Positions 13,801-24,867 of a stretch of DNA of 64,000 bases are shown here, piece by piece. The stretch is from Typha latifolia. Its lineage: Eukaryota; Streptophyta; Magnoliopsida; Poales; Typhaceae. The translations under genes were made by a program, and so were the position numbers. Where the stretch lies: contig CM034100.1 of the NCBI GenBank assembly GCA_019914945.1, positions 17,681,096 to 17,745,095 of the forward strand, written 5' to 3'. The notes under the pieces were generated by a model. The model was not told the DNA's origin. It searched no databases and saw only the letters and a list, made by a program, of their open reading frames with translations. Numbering within the stretch: the first letter of the stretch is position 1; every line of letters starts with the position of its first letter.

Positions 13801-15462
13801 GCAAAATTTACTTAACTGATACATTTCTGGATAGTTCAGATCGGCAATTTCGAATTGCATCTGAAAAGAGGCATGGGAATTCCCAATGATTCACCTCCTC
13901 CTACACCTCCAATTGTCTCACCCACTATGGCACCTCCTATTCCAAGTGAGCCTATGAATGAGTCCTCCCCTGCTGCACAACCAGTTGTGCCACCAAAATC
14001 CCCTGCTGCAGAAACCAGTCCATTTGCAAATGTTTCTTCTGCAAAGGCATCAAAGCTTGCTTCTCTAGAGGCTTCTGGATCAAATGCATATGTGATTGTA
14101 TCATCTCCTACGGTATGTATGATCCAAGTATGTTGTTTCATTAATTAGGATAGTGAAACAGTGTACATTTGAGCTCCCACACCCTTTCCAGGTTGGTACA
14201 TTTCGAAGGGGAAGAACATTAAAAGGAAAGAAACAACCTCCAAGCTGTAAAGAGGTAATGGCAAAAACAGGGCGACCTTATGCAACAACAATTTTGCATT
14301 TGGAACTTCTTCATTCTTGAACCAAATACTAAGTTAATGGCAAAAACAGGGCGACCTTATTAAAGAAGGACAGACCATTGGGTTCCTGGATCAATTTGGC
14401 AATGAACTACCTGTTAGAGTGAGTTATACTTCCATTATTCACCTATGTCTTGTCACCTTAATTATATCCTTGCATTTCTTATGGGTACCATCCTTTCCTT
14501 GATCAGTCAGATGTGGCTGGAGAAATATTGATGGTCCTCTACAAGGATGGAGGTAATTTTTTAATCTTCAAACAACACCCTCTCAGTTAACAGTAAATAT
14601 CTCTCTATCTTCCCTCCACACACCAATTCTCCTGCCTTCATGGAGATGATGAATAGGTATACTTCTTGGTGCTGGATATCCCAATCTACTCTATGTAGGC
14701 AACAACTAAGAAGTGGGTAAAGATCGAATATAGCTTTCATAGTTGGTTCCATCTCCTTGCTACTTTATGTTATAATTGCCTACAACCATTTGATTCCCAT
14801 TTTTCAGATCCCACTTTTCCCTACTGTATCTTATCATCACTACTAGACTACCCATTGACTCTCATACTTGGTGATTTTTGTCCCATACCATGACATAAGT
14901 AAGCAGTTCTCAACTGCATGTTTTGTTGAAGGTGGCAAGATGTGCTGATGTTGAATGGAATTAGTTGACTCTTTTAGCTAGCTTTTCAAACTAGTAGTAT
15001 AATTTGATTTAAGTCAAATGATTAGTGAATCTAAAGTTGCTTTCATATAACTAGCTTACAACTTTCAACTGACAATTTTTCATTTCTGTTATTTAAAAAT
15101 AGACATCTGATTACTTTTTGGGAATTTAAGTAATGCAATGAAATAACTTCTGATACCATTTAGTTCTTGAAGATTTTTTTTTTTCTATTTTCTTGATACT
15201 AATACATGGTTTCATGCAGAGCCAAGCGATGCAGTGATAAACCTAGTTAAGCAGCAATATTTGATATAACATGCTGCAGTTTTCTTTTACTTTGATGATT
15301 TTAGAACTCTATTGTTCTCGTTCATACCAGCTCATGTTGCTAGATTCTGTACTATTAGCATATCCAAGCTCATTCGTGTTCTCATTTCTTCAATGTACAG
15401 AAGCAGTTGGCTATGGAGATCCACTTGTTGCTGTTCTTCCTTCATTCCACGGGATCGAGTGA
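10846..15462 (+). CDS. Biotin attachment domain-containing (BADC) protein, plastid
   Basis: Nine exons (10846-10879, 11196-11363, 12447-12526, 13055-13108, 13840-14112, 14192-14254, 14350-14418, 14507-14552, 15401-15462) give 282 residues. A Ser/Arg-rich N-terminus fits a plastid transit peptide. The middle is Pro/Ser-rich, and the C-terminal biotinyl-like domain runs from about residue 195 to the end (VGTFRRGRTLKGKK, then GYGDPLVAVLPSFHGIE). In true BCCP the domain carries an EAMKL motif whose Lys is biotinylated; here the equivalent place reads DQFGN (238-242), so the Lys is absent. That is the mark of BADC proteins, which replace BCCP subunits and damp heteromeric acetyl-CoA carboxylase in plastid fatty-acid synthesis. 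Possible alternative splicing is noted separately. Confidence 0.9.
14256..14360 (+). repeat. 79-bp tandem duplication at the BADC intron 6 / exon 7 boundary
   Basis: An identical 26-base segment (starting TAATGGCAAAAACAGGG) occurs at 14256-14281 and again at 14335-14360, offset 79. The second copy supplies the real acceptor of exon 7 (CAG|GGCGAC). The first copy offers the same acceptor only about 16 bases after the exon 6 donor, too close to be used with that donor. Confidence 0.9.
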
Positions 15463-16510
15463 GTTCGCTGGCAAGCTTTTGGATTTTTCTCTCAGGCGGT
15501 TTAATTTCTTTGGTCTGGACTTGTGGAGGATGCTGTGGCCTCGGCATGTTCATTTCACCATCTTCTCGACGAATCTGATGTTGATTTTAATAGTTCTAAT
15601 GGTACCAATACAGGACATAATTTAATTTATCAAAACTATTCATCATGATATAGATTACTTAAAAATGCCTGTAATCCAGAAATCATTTGTCCCATAGCTA
15701 TGTTGCTAAAGTAGTGAATGGAAGAAAAAAAAAACAAATTAATACTTCTTTGCAGGGGTTTTTTTTTTTTATTGATTTCTATTTGGAATTTTGTGCTACA
15801 GACCCAACACATTTTATGGGTCTTTGTTTATTACATCATGCAAGAAAATAGACTTACAAACCATTTTAATTTATATTTCTATATAATTTTGCTACTATAT
15901 TTTAAAATCAACTTATGTGCTGTTATTGGCCCTTTATATCACGCAACCTGTCTGCAGCTCGTTAGACGGACGTGGCTCTTGCATGTGAGTACTTCGACAA
16001 ATATTTCCCCTCCCTACCTAAAAATTCTAAACATTATACACACTTAATGTCCTCTTATTATCTTTTGTTTGTAAATTATATCTACCAACTAATGAGCTAC
16101 GACACTACATGGGTAGGATTTGTAACAGAGGGGATTAATGAAATAATTTCTTTCTTTTAAAATAAAAAAAAAAACTCTGACGTAAGGGTTGCAAACAAGC
16201 TTTTTGTTGTAAGCATCTTTTCTATAAATAAAAATTGAAAAAAGAAAAAGAAAAAAAAAGATATAGAATGAAGCTGGAATACTGGATCCATGAGCAGCAG
16301 CTATAGAAAATAAAATACAAATAAAAATCCCACTAACACTGAAAAAGATTTCCATGTTATTACTCAATTCGGAGTGTTAAATCCATTTAGATTAACACCA
16401 TCAGAGTTAATTAGACAAACCACAGCCGTCTGATCTCTCCCGCACCTCCCTCTTTTCTTCTCTCTCTATAGAGGTTTTGAGAGAGCTTGCCTTCTCTTTT
16501 TCTCATCGAA
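15463..16510. other. Intergenic region between BADC and RAD9
   Basis: BADC 3' untranslated region, then AT-rich sequence with A and T homopolymers (about 15728-15770 and 16158-16260) and no coding signal. A pyrimidine-rich stretch just before 16511 is the likely RAD9 leader. Confidence 0.5.
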
Positions 16511-16619
16511 ATGGAGCTCTCCCTAAGCGGGAACGCCCTCAAGACGTTCATCCGCTCCATCACGTGCCTCGCACGCGTCGGTTCCGAGCTCGTCCTCCAA
16601 GCCTCCGCTTCCAAGGTCT

Positions 16620-16691
<72 letters not shown>

Positions 16692-19600
16692 AACTCACCT
16701 CTCGTCTTCTCTCTCCTTCTCTTCCTCGCAGTTGCAGCTCCACACCCTCAACTCCTCTCGCTCCGCGTACCAAACCATCTTCTTCACCCCAGACTTCTTC
16801 GACCGCTTCTCGGTCTCCAATTCCTCCTCTTCCACCTCCTTCCCAATCCAATGCAGCTTCCTCCTCAAATCCATCACCGCCATTCTCCGCACTCCCTTCA
16901 GCTCCCTCGACCGCCTCGTCGCTCTCCTCCCCTCTCCGGACTCCTCCAAGCTCCAATGGACCCTCCATTGCCTCAACGGTACTCTTCTCTACCGACTCAA
17001 TTGGCCTCCTCTTTATCCATATCTTGGTTGTCTTTGAATTGGGTTTTCATCGTTTTCCCCTTTTCCAGGTGTTAAGAAGAGTTACTGGATTAGTTGCAAC
17101 GTCGAGCCCGACATCGAACACCTTACGCTCGACAGGCGGCGATTCCCGAGCAGCCTTGTCGTGCGGCCACGTGATATGACGCGACTGCTCGCGAATTTCC
17201 AGTCGTCGCTCCAGGAGATCACGGTCATTGCGACGGAGCCTGCGATTGGAATGGGTGATGCAGAGAGTGAGATTGGGGGGAAGGCTGTTGAGCTGAGGAG
17301 TTATATTGATCCTACTAAAGGTGTATGAATGGAATTTAGTTTATTTTAGGGGGGGAATTGCTGTAGGCGTAACTCTTTTTGGTGTTTATGGGTGCAGATG
17401 ATAGTGATACCACATTGCACACGCAGCTCTGGATAGACCCTACAGAGGAGTTTGTGCAGTATAACCATGTTGGTGATCCCGTCGATGTCACTTTTGGCGT
17501 GAAGGAATTGAAGGTGGTCATATTTGGGAAACATAGAAAACAATTTGTTTGGTAGAATCTAAAGTAGGGGTATCTGGGTAATTAGTAATATCTCTGCATG
17601 AATGACTGATTATGATAATGTAAGTTGTTTTTGGTTATCCTGGGTTCCCTGGTTATCTGCTCATCATATATATAGTACTTCATTGCTTAAGTAATTCTGT
17701 ATGTGATGTTTCTTTCTACCAACATGTTCTTTGTTTAATGAAAAAGTCCTCAAGGTGGTGATACATGTAGGTTTGCATCTATATGGTATTTGTTATGGTG
17801 AGGAATGATCTGGTATCAAATTTTCAATGCCTACCAATATAGTAGAGTTTGTTCAATGTGATGACATAGTTTCCTGGTCCCACATGTCCAAAGAGCAGAC
17901 TTTTGGAAAGATGTCAACTAGAGGCGCACATGAGCGGGAATGTCCTTGAGTCTCTCTATTCAGTATTCTTTGAGTAATCCTAGATTTTGAAGATTATTTT
18001 GCTTTGAAATTCCATCCCTCACTGACATGCTAGTTCTCATGTTTATGTCATAATCTTGTTTGCTGTGCTGTCAGATAGTCACCTCCATGATATAGTTCGT
18101 AATTTTCCCATGATTGATCTTATGGCCTTTACTTTGGCACTTCCTACTTTACCAGTGGTTTCAAATAACCTTCTTTCTCAGAGATTTTTTTTTGTAATTT
18201 TTTAAGATATGATATTGATGCTCCTGTTGGCTAGAAAAGCCCTCATAAGTGGATTTTTTTATAAAAATTATGGTGTACTGATTGTTTTCAATCTAAGAAA
18301 GCTGAATGAGAACAAAGGAGGATATGAATTCAATAGTTGTAAATTTTGCAAAGTGCATTGCTACATGTAATGGGTGTCTTCCACTCTTAATGGTGGACAG
18401 GTCTAGTTAATGTGGTTTTGTGGCGAATGTGATAGCTTTCAATTGTTTCTTGCTGAGAAGAAACTTTGCTGCATATGGAGCTGTTACACTCCAAAATCTG
18501 TATCACTTGTTTCTAACAATCTAATTTTTCTCTTTTCTCTTTTCTTTTTCCAAAGCAGGCCTTCCTAACATTTTGTGAAGGTTGTGAGGTTGACATCCAC
18601 CTATTTTTTGAAAAAGCTGGCGAGTATGTTTACATGGTCATTATATTCCATATCTTGCATTGGTTGTGATGCACTTCTGGCTTGTGTTCTGGATGGGCAG
18701 ACCTATCCTTATGGCACCAAGATTTGGATTGGATGACGGGTGCAATTCGGACTTTGATGCAAACTTAGTTCTTGCGACTATGCTTGTATCACAACTTACT
18801 GAGGGAAACACTGCAGACAACCCATGTGCTGCTCCAGCACAAGAGCCAGAAGATGCTAGAGCTCCAAATGCATCATCTGTTCCTGAGCATCCCTCTTTAC
18901 ACACTAAAATCTGGTCAGAGCTTTCAGGTTGCCATCTTTATCTACTTCACGGCTTGTTACTACCACAATAGTTCACCAAGGTAGTCTCAGATATATGCCC
19001 TTTCTCAAACAGGTAGTGCTGCCAAAAGCAGTGAAGGTAACAAACGGAAACAGGTCCAGCTGGAAGGAAATCCAAGTTCTAGTGTACAAAATGTTATACA
19101 AATGTCGAATACAATGAATGCACATGGGAAGCTATTACCACAAGTGGATGCATCTAATGTGTATCCTGTCTTATTGCTCCAGATTTATCAACATTATCTT
19201 TATTAGATGCTTCCTGGTAATATTCATTTCTAAGTACCTACTCCGTACATCATCTTTTAGTAGGCAATTTACAAACACTATTGAGAACCATCTGCTGACT
19301 CTGTAAGCCAGACTGAAAAGAATCATTGGGTATCAAAAATGGCCATGCCACAAGCACAGATTGTGTCGACCACTGGCCGGCACGGCACGTGCCGCAAGAG
19401 AGTAAGTATTTGCTGGCCGTTGTTGTGTATTTCCTCTATTATCATTACATAGTGCAGCTTCCATTTTCTGTTTTTTTTAATGCTTCCTGAGTACAAGGTC
19501 ATTTAATGTAGACTTGCTTGCCAGCAGAATGGTTAAAAACTAGTGGTACCAAATCTTGAACTCTGTTTAAGTAGATTGTATAACATTTTTATGCTTGAGT

Positions 19601-19964
19601 TTTTGCATGTTGTTTGTTTAGATATCTATGCAGACTTAATTTCCGTTCACTTTGTATAAGAGGTTGATTGGTTCTTTCAAAGAAATATTTTTCCCTGACT
19701 AATATCATAGACAGCAAGCTGTGGAAATGGATCGTCTGGGTGAACCTCCAGGTTTGATTATCATGTACTCAAAATCTGGGATTCTGAAGAATTTGATGCA
19801 CTACTAAGTCTTTTATTTTGCTTCTTTTATACACAGGAGCTGAATTAAATGGTGACCCTCATTCACAGCATCACCCAAGCAACTGGATAGGCGCTGATGA
19901 TGATGACGACGAGGAAGATGAAGATGAATTATATGTCCAGTCAACACCTCACTTCTATGATTGA
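16511..19964 (+). CDS. RAD9: Cell-cycle checkpoint clamp protein RAD9
   Basis: Ten exons (16511-16615, 16732-16978, 17069-17320, 17398-17513, 18559-18623, 18701-18927, 19013-19158, 19312-19401, 19715-19751, 19837-19964) sum to 470 residues. The N-terminal PCNA-like RAD9 domain spans about residues 1-275: it begins MELSLSGNALKTFIRSI, includes LQLHTLNSSRSAYQTIFF, and ends near GEPILMAPRFG. A non-conserved Ser/Pro-rich tail follows, closing with an acidic run (DDDDDEEDEDE) before YVQSTPHFYD. RAD9 forms the 9-1-1 ring with RAD1 and HUS1, loaded at DNA damage to activate ATR signalling. Exons 7-9 are less certain: exon 7 uses an unusual donor, AAT|GTGTAT at 19159. Intron 4 is about 1 kb. Confidence 0.9.
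16623..16690 (+). repeat. (CT)34 microsatellite filling RAD9 intron 1
   Basis: An uninterrupted CT tract of about 68 bases starts seven bases after the exon 1 donor and occupies more than half of the 116-bp intron (16616-16731). Confidence 0.95.
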
Positions 19965-21906
19965 AGAAGGATTGGTATTTTAAAATTTACTGACTTGAAA
20001 TCTTAAGCTGTCACTCCGGATAAGTAGTACCTGTTTAGTAAGTCAGGCTTTTTAGTGAAAGTTTGTGCAAGAGCAGCTTATTTATATGCAAGTAGCTCAT
20101 TCAGTTCTCAGAACAAATACAAAGTACTGTTTTAAAATATATATCTTTTAGGTTTTTAATTCTAAACTCTAGAGAAACTGTGTTATTGTGTCTATGTCAA
20201 ATATCGATTGTGTTGATCTTGTAATTTTGCTTATAAGGACATGTATAAATGACAGCCAGTCCTGTGAGCAAGTTCTGGAGATCAGCGAGTTCCTAAGTGA
20301 AATGAGCAATCATCAAGCGTCACATTGGTCACCTACAATCTCCGCTTGTCACTGGTGGAGGAAGTCACCTGGTACAAGTCACTATTAGATAATATAGAGT
20401 AGGTATCCTTGTAGAAATTAGAGGTTGAAAGATTATTTTGCTAGGCAGTTGGGTAAAGCTAATAAGATGTTCTCAATTTCTAGTGGTGGTAAGAGCATGA
20501 GAGATGATTTGAGCATAAGCTGCTTGGTTAAAATGGTTACTCACATAAAGGAGCTCAAAAAAAGCAAAAGATAACTTCTGAAGTACTCTTACATCTCTGA
20601 GGAACTTCGTACTTGGTTGGGAGTTAATATTGAAATAGGAACTCTACAGCCAATCTGCCTAGCCTGACAGACTAAGCCTTGTTCTTCAGTTATGCAGCTT
20701 GACTTGATAATTCTAGGTGAAGCTTCAGCAGATCTGCTGTTGATCTGTGGTCATGCTGTTGCTGCAGTAATTTCATCATCATGATCTTAATGATAGGGTT
20801 GTTCATTATAAAACTGACAAGTGATTTTGGAAACAAATTGCTTTAGGTTATCTATTTGGTTTATTGTGACACATTTTTGTCAACATTAAAGCAACTTTTG
20901 TTCTAGTTTGGTGGGAATTTGTTGATCAATTGATTGCCCAAGTGTTTTAGCATTTACAATTTTATATTGTGCAAGGAGCTGCTTCTATACTCCTGAGTCG
21001 TGATAGTCTTACCATGTATTGAAATAACATATTGGAGAAACTACTCGAATAACATGTTATAAAGCTTTTTCTACTAATATTTGTTGGATATCTCAGTTTG
21101 GTTTGCACAACTAGAGTCTGATGCAAATCAAAACTACAGAAACAGCAGAAGCCACAAAAGGTAAGGATCACAACTCCCTCATGATTAAATGAAAATGATA
21201 TCTCACATCATACCAACCATGAAATTTTCTAAATCGTTCTTACTTGATATAATTGGTGCGCTTGAACTGTACATAAGTGTCTTGTCTTTTATCAGCAATA
21301 GTTTATTGTTTAAATAAATGCTTTAAGTCATCTTTATCCATTTGGTGGAATTTACCATCAATCGATGCGACACAGAGTCAGTAAAGTTGCCCTATCCTCG
21401 TCAGCACACCAGTTTTGATCCATTTTGTCAACCTCCAATAACTTCTCTTTCCTTGAGAAAGTTACATGTTTCTTGTCTTTGTTTGCTTCCAAGTGAATCA
21501 TTTTCACAAATAAATGGACAAACGCACTGTCTGCTAGTCTCATCTCACCAAATATTACAAGAAATACATAATAGATGGGCAGGCCTTACAATCTTTTGTT
21601 GCTTCTACTTAACTACCTGGTAGTGCAGAGCTCTACTGTCTCTGGTATCCTATCATTAGCATCACTGTTAAATTTTAACCACTTGTGGATCTTTTCCTGC
21701 AGTATTTTCCATGTGAGTGTTGGAGATCTGCTATGCCTCTATTATATTAAGCATCTCTCAACCAAGGTTTGGTCTTGAATGTGTCAGAAATCTTCTTTTA
21801 ATATTTGTTCCAAACTCCTATTCATGTTTATATATATATTTTTCCAGTTTGTACAGTAGCCATGAGAGGAGAGAGAATATAAGATATGTACCTTAAAAGA
21901 GATCTC

Positions 21907-21961
<55 letters not shown>

Positions 21962-22190
21962 GTGTTTGGTTTAGTTGGTGGTGGCTGTTGAGCTATACAT
22001 AGTCATATTCATATTGCATTAGGACAAACATCTAAAAGGAACTCTCTCTTTTTTGTGTGGAAGGGGCATTTTGGGAATATGCAGTAGAAATTGGTCAAAA
22101 TTGAGGGACAAGCAGGGAAAGAGACTGTAGCCTTTGATTGGGTAAAAGGAAACATCGGAGGCGAGACGAAGCATAATAGCGATAAAAGCG
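19965..22190. other. RAD9 3' flank and gene-free DNA
   Basis: The first few hundred bases are the RAD9 3' untranslated region. The remainder is AT-rich with no domain-bearing reading frame on either strand. A (GA)n tract lies at 21909-21960. Confidence 0.5.
21909..21960. repeat. (GA)n microsatellite
   Basis: About 25 GA units in non-coding DNA between RAD9 and the GC-rich block at 22.2 kb. Confidence 0.95.
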
Positions 22191-22373
22191 ATGGCGTCAC
22201 GACAGCTGGCGAGGCGAGACTTGAGGTGCGGATGCTCCCGACCCGTTCATAGGCTCCTCCCAGTGGGCCCCGCGAGATGGGGACGCCTCAGCCGCTCGTC
22301 TCCGCGTGGCCGGATGACGTGGCAAACGGCGACGGAACTTTCCTGGTTGGGCCGGGCCGGGCTGGGCCTTTGA
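22191..22373 (+). other. GC-rich block with a short open frame of unknown status
   Basis: A GC-rich island opens with an ATG in a strong plant context (AAGCGATGGCG) and encodes 60 residues rich in Arg and Leu (begins MASRQLARRDLRCGC), ending in a low-complexity WLGRAGLGL. The amphipathic basic start would suit an organelle-targeting first exon, and a GAG|GTGCGG donor exists at about 22225, but I find no plausible downstream exon. It may be the left-over first exon of a lost gene or simply a CpG-rich promoter. I recognise no family. Confidence 0.2.
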
Positions 22374-22604
22374 AGGCCCGGTAGGTGTAATTTGGGGTAG
22401 TTAGATGAGGGGGTAAATTGTAATTAATTAATGTTTTGAGTCCTGAAGGTTGCCCTTCCAATTTTCTTTACAGTGACTTTTACACATTGAGGACAATATT
22501 TGATCATATTTTGCAGATGGGCCCTTGATGTGAATACAAGGCCCATGTGATGTGGACTAACCTTAAACGGCGATTCTTCTTACTCCGTGAGTTGCTGACG
22601 TGGC
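22315..22604. promoter_or_regulatory. Two identical TGACGTGGC elements
   Basis: TGACGTGGC occurs at 22315-22323 and again at 22596-22604. It contains the ACGT core bound by plant bZIP factors and resembles ABRE/G-box and unfolded-protein-response elements. The nearest downstream gene is the first RALF precursor, about 0.8 kb away. Whether it responds to these sites is inference. Confidence 0.35.
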
Positions 22605-23308
22605 GATTCTTAGACGGATATGGAAGCAAATTCATCTCTGCCATTTGAGGAGGCGATTCTTTTTCTTAATTAGTTTCCCAACCAACCAATAGTCCGAAGC
22701 TATGAAACGTATGACCTTGTCCATTATGATTGGCTACGTTAAATACCCATTCTTTTGCTTCTAATCACGATATTGCCCTCAGTCTTTTTAACCAAGAAAA
22801 CAATGGAAGACTTATTCCCCCCCTTCGACTTCTTATGCATTGGAATCCAACAACTATAACACGCATCGACCTAATTCTATTATATATATTTATTCATGCG
22901 TGTTACCAAGGGCAAAAAATTATTAGCATTATACCATTTTTATGCTCTAATTTAGACTCAAAATATTATTTTATATCTACCATCAAACAATTGCTAAAGG
23001 TTGGTTCCTCAATGTTAGTTGGTGCATTGCTACCGTTGAGCGAGTTGTTTGACCTAAATAAAACGTAATCAAGATGTCTAAGTCAAACTTAATCTCAGAT
23101 AACATGGTGGTTGTGCGTGTACTTTTCCACGAGTGCACAGATTATTATTACAAGCAACAGCTTCATTTTATCACTATTACCATATCAATCAACGGATTAT
23201 AATGGGATCAAATCATGTATAGTGCTCTATGATAAAAATATTTAGAAAATATCGAGTAAGATTGCAAGTATATTCTTTATGAATCACACGGTAGGTGAAG
23301 GGAATCTC

Positions 23309-23317
23309 TATTTAAAT
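23309..23317 (+). promoter_or_regulatory. TATA box of the first RALF gene
   Basis: TATTTAAAT lies 77 bases before the ATG at 23394, leaving a leader of roughly 50 bases that is purine-rich (GAGAGAAAGAGAG). The second RALF gene has the same TTATTTAAAT about 86-95 bases before its ATG. Confidence 0.6.
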
Positions 23318-23393
23318 CCCTCTCCCTCCTCCTCGTATAGCCGTATAGGAAACTTAGAGAGTGAGAGAAAGAGAGAGAGAGAGCTGATAAGTA

Positions 23394-23753
23394 ATGGCGA
23401 GGCCAAGGGTAACGTCCGTCGTCCTCCTCCTCTTGGCCTCCCTCGCGCTCATCTCGGCCGTCGGATCCGCCACCAGCGGCGTGGACTTCGGCTGGATTCC
23501 CGCCCGGAAGTCGTCAGCGACGTGCCGCGGCACGGTCGGCGAGTGCCTCGGACTCGACGCCGAGTTCGACCTCGTCGCGGAGTCGAACCGGCGCATCCTG
23601 GCCGCCGGAAGCAGCATCGGCTACGACGCGCTGCGCCAGGACAGCGTCCCCTGCTCCCAGCGCGGCGCCTCGTACTACAACTGCCAGCCCGGCGCCTCCT
23701 CCAATCCCTACTCACGCGGCTGCTCCGCCATCACCCAGTGCAGGGGTTCTTAA
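23394..23753 (+). CDS. Rapid alkalinization factor (RALF) peptide precursor, copy 1
   Basis: Intronless, 119 residues. A signal peptide (about 1-26, Leu/Val-rich core) directs secretion. A propeptide follows with the RRIL motif at 66-69, the known S1P/SBT6.1 subtilase site that releases the mature peptide. The mature part holds four cysteines (87, 97, 110, 116) in the RALF spacing and the conserved GASYYNC, NPYSRGC and ITQCR blocks. RALFs are apoplastic ligands of FERONIA-type receptor kinases, causing alkalinization and growth control. The usual YISY just after the cleavage site reads SIGY (74-77) here, unlike copy 2. Codon use is very GC-rich. Copy 2 lies 0.76 kb downstream in the same direction. 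Confidence 0.96.
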   Translation: MARPRVTSVVLLLLASLALISAVGSATSGVDFGWIPARKSSATCRGTVGECLGLDAEFDLVAESNRRILAAGSSIGYDALRQDSVPCSQRGASYYNCQPGASSNPYSRGCSAITQCRGS

Positions 23754-24415
23754 AAAGTTCACATTTTAACCGCACACAAAAAAAAATCCCTTTCTTTTTA
23801 TAAATACTAAAATAGGTTTCAGTTTGATCGATGCATGTATTTTTATTCTTGTCGTCGTCTTCGTCATAAACTTATACGTGAAATAAATCGTTTTCTTCTG
23901 CAAAAGATTGATTTCTTTTTATCAGTGTAGACATTGGTCATGCATGCATCATGAATGCTTAATTACGAGAAGTTATGGAAGTTTGCAGAGTGGGTGGTAG
24001 GTAGAGAGAGAGAGAGAGAGAGAAAGAATATGATGCTACGCCAACTTTGAAAAAGAGATGGTTTAATTGCAAACGTAGATAACTCTACTATCAACTTATT
24101 CAATTAGAATCACTAACACGGTGAGCATTTTTTTAGTATATATTCCTAATAAATTAGAAAGCATATTATTTTAAGTAAAATTAGTGACTCACATTATAAT
24201 TTTTCAACCGGCATCCATGTGGATTAGAACTCAAATAATACTGGAAATAATTTTGAGAGAAGAATTTACGGTGGTTAAAAAATCTTTAAAAAAATTTGAG
24301 TTTCTAATTTAACCGCTCATCACCATTGGTAATAACGCTTCAACAAGTCAAATACCATTCTCGTAATTCCATCCAAAACCATCACCGTTTATTTCTCTAT
24401 CTCATCTCCCTTCCC

Positions 24416-24425
24416 TTATTTAAAT
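24416..24425 (+). promoter_or_regulatory. TATA box of the second RALF gene
   Basis: TTATTTAAAT sits 86-95 bases upstream of the ATG at 24511, in a pyrimidine-rich setting, at almost the same distance as in the first RALF gene. Confidence 0.6.
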
Positions 24426-24510
24426 CTTTCTCCCCCCTTTCTCTTCTTCCTAACACACCATTCCCAAATCCCCATCTTAAAGAGACAAAACTTCGAGAGA
24501 GGACGCGGTA

Positions 24511-24867
24511 ATGGCAACCCCAGGACTAACGGCGGTCCTCGTCCTCCTCTTCGCTACCCTCGCGCTGATCTCGTCCGTCGGATCCGCCTCCGGCGGCGTG
24601 GATTATGGGTGGATACCGGCTCGGAAGTCGTCGGCGACGTGCCGCGGCACCGTCGGTGAGTGCCTCGGAGTCGACTCCGAGTTCGACCTCGTATCAGAGT
24701 CGAGCCGGCGCATCCTAGCCTCTTCGGGCTACATCAGCTACGACGCGCTGCGCCGCAACAGTGTGCCCTGCTCCCAGCGCGGCGCCTCGTACTACAACTG
24801 CCAACCTGGTGCATCGGCTAATCCCTACTCCCGCGGCTGCTCCGCCATCACTCAGTGCAGATCCTAA
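24511..24867 (+). CDS. Rapid alkalinization factor (RALF) peptide precursor, copy 2
   Basis: Intronless, 118 residues, clearly a tandem duplicate of the gene at 23394 (the stretch YGWIPARKSSATCRGTVGEC differs by one residue). It has a signal peptide at about 1-26, RRIL at 66-69, a canonical YISY at 74-77, cysteines at 87, 97, 110 and 116, and the terminal ITQCRS. It fits the larger RALF class with an S1P-cleaved propeptide, so it is expected to be a secreted FERONIA-pathway ligand. Promoter sequences between the two copies differ apart from the TATA box, so expression may have diverged. Confidence 0.97.
   Translation: MATPGLTAVLVLLFATLALISSVGSASGGVDYGWIPARKSSATCRGTVGECLGVDSEFDLVSESSRRILASSGYISYDALRRNSVPCSQRGASYYNCQPGASANPYSRGCSAITQCRS

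Noticed and set aside
16411..16976. Glu/Arg-rich minus-strand frame over RAD9 exons 1-2
   Set aside because: Composition is dictated by the (CT)n tract; RAD9 exons explain the region on the plus strand.
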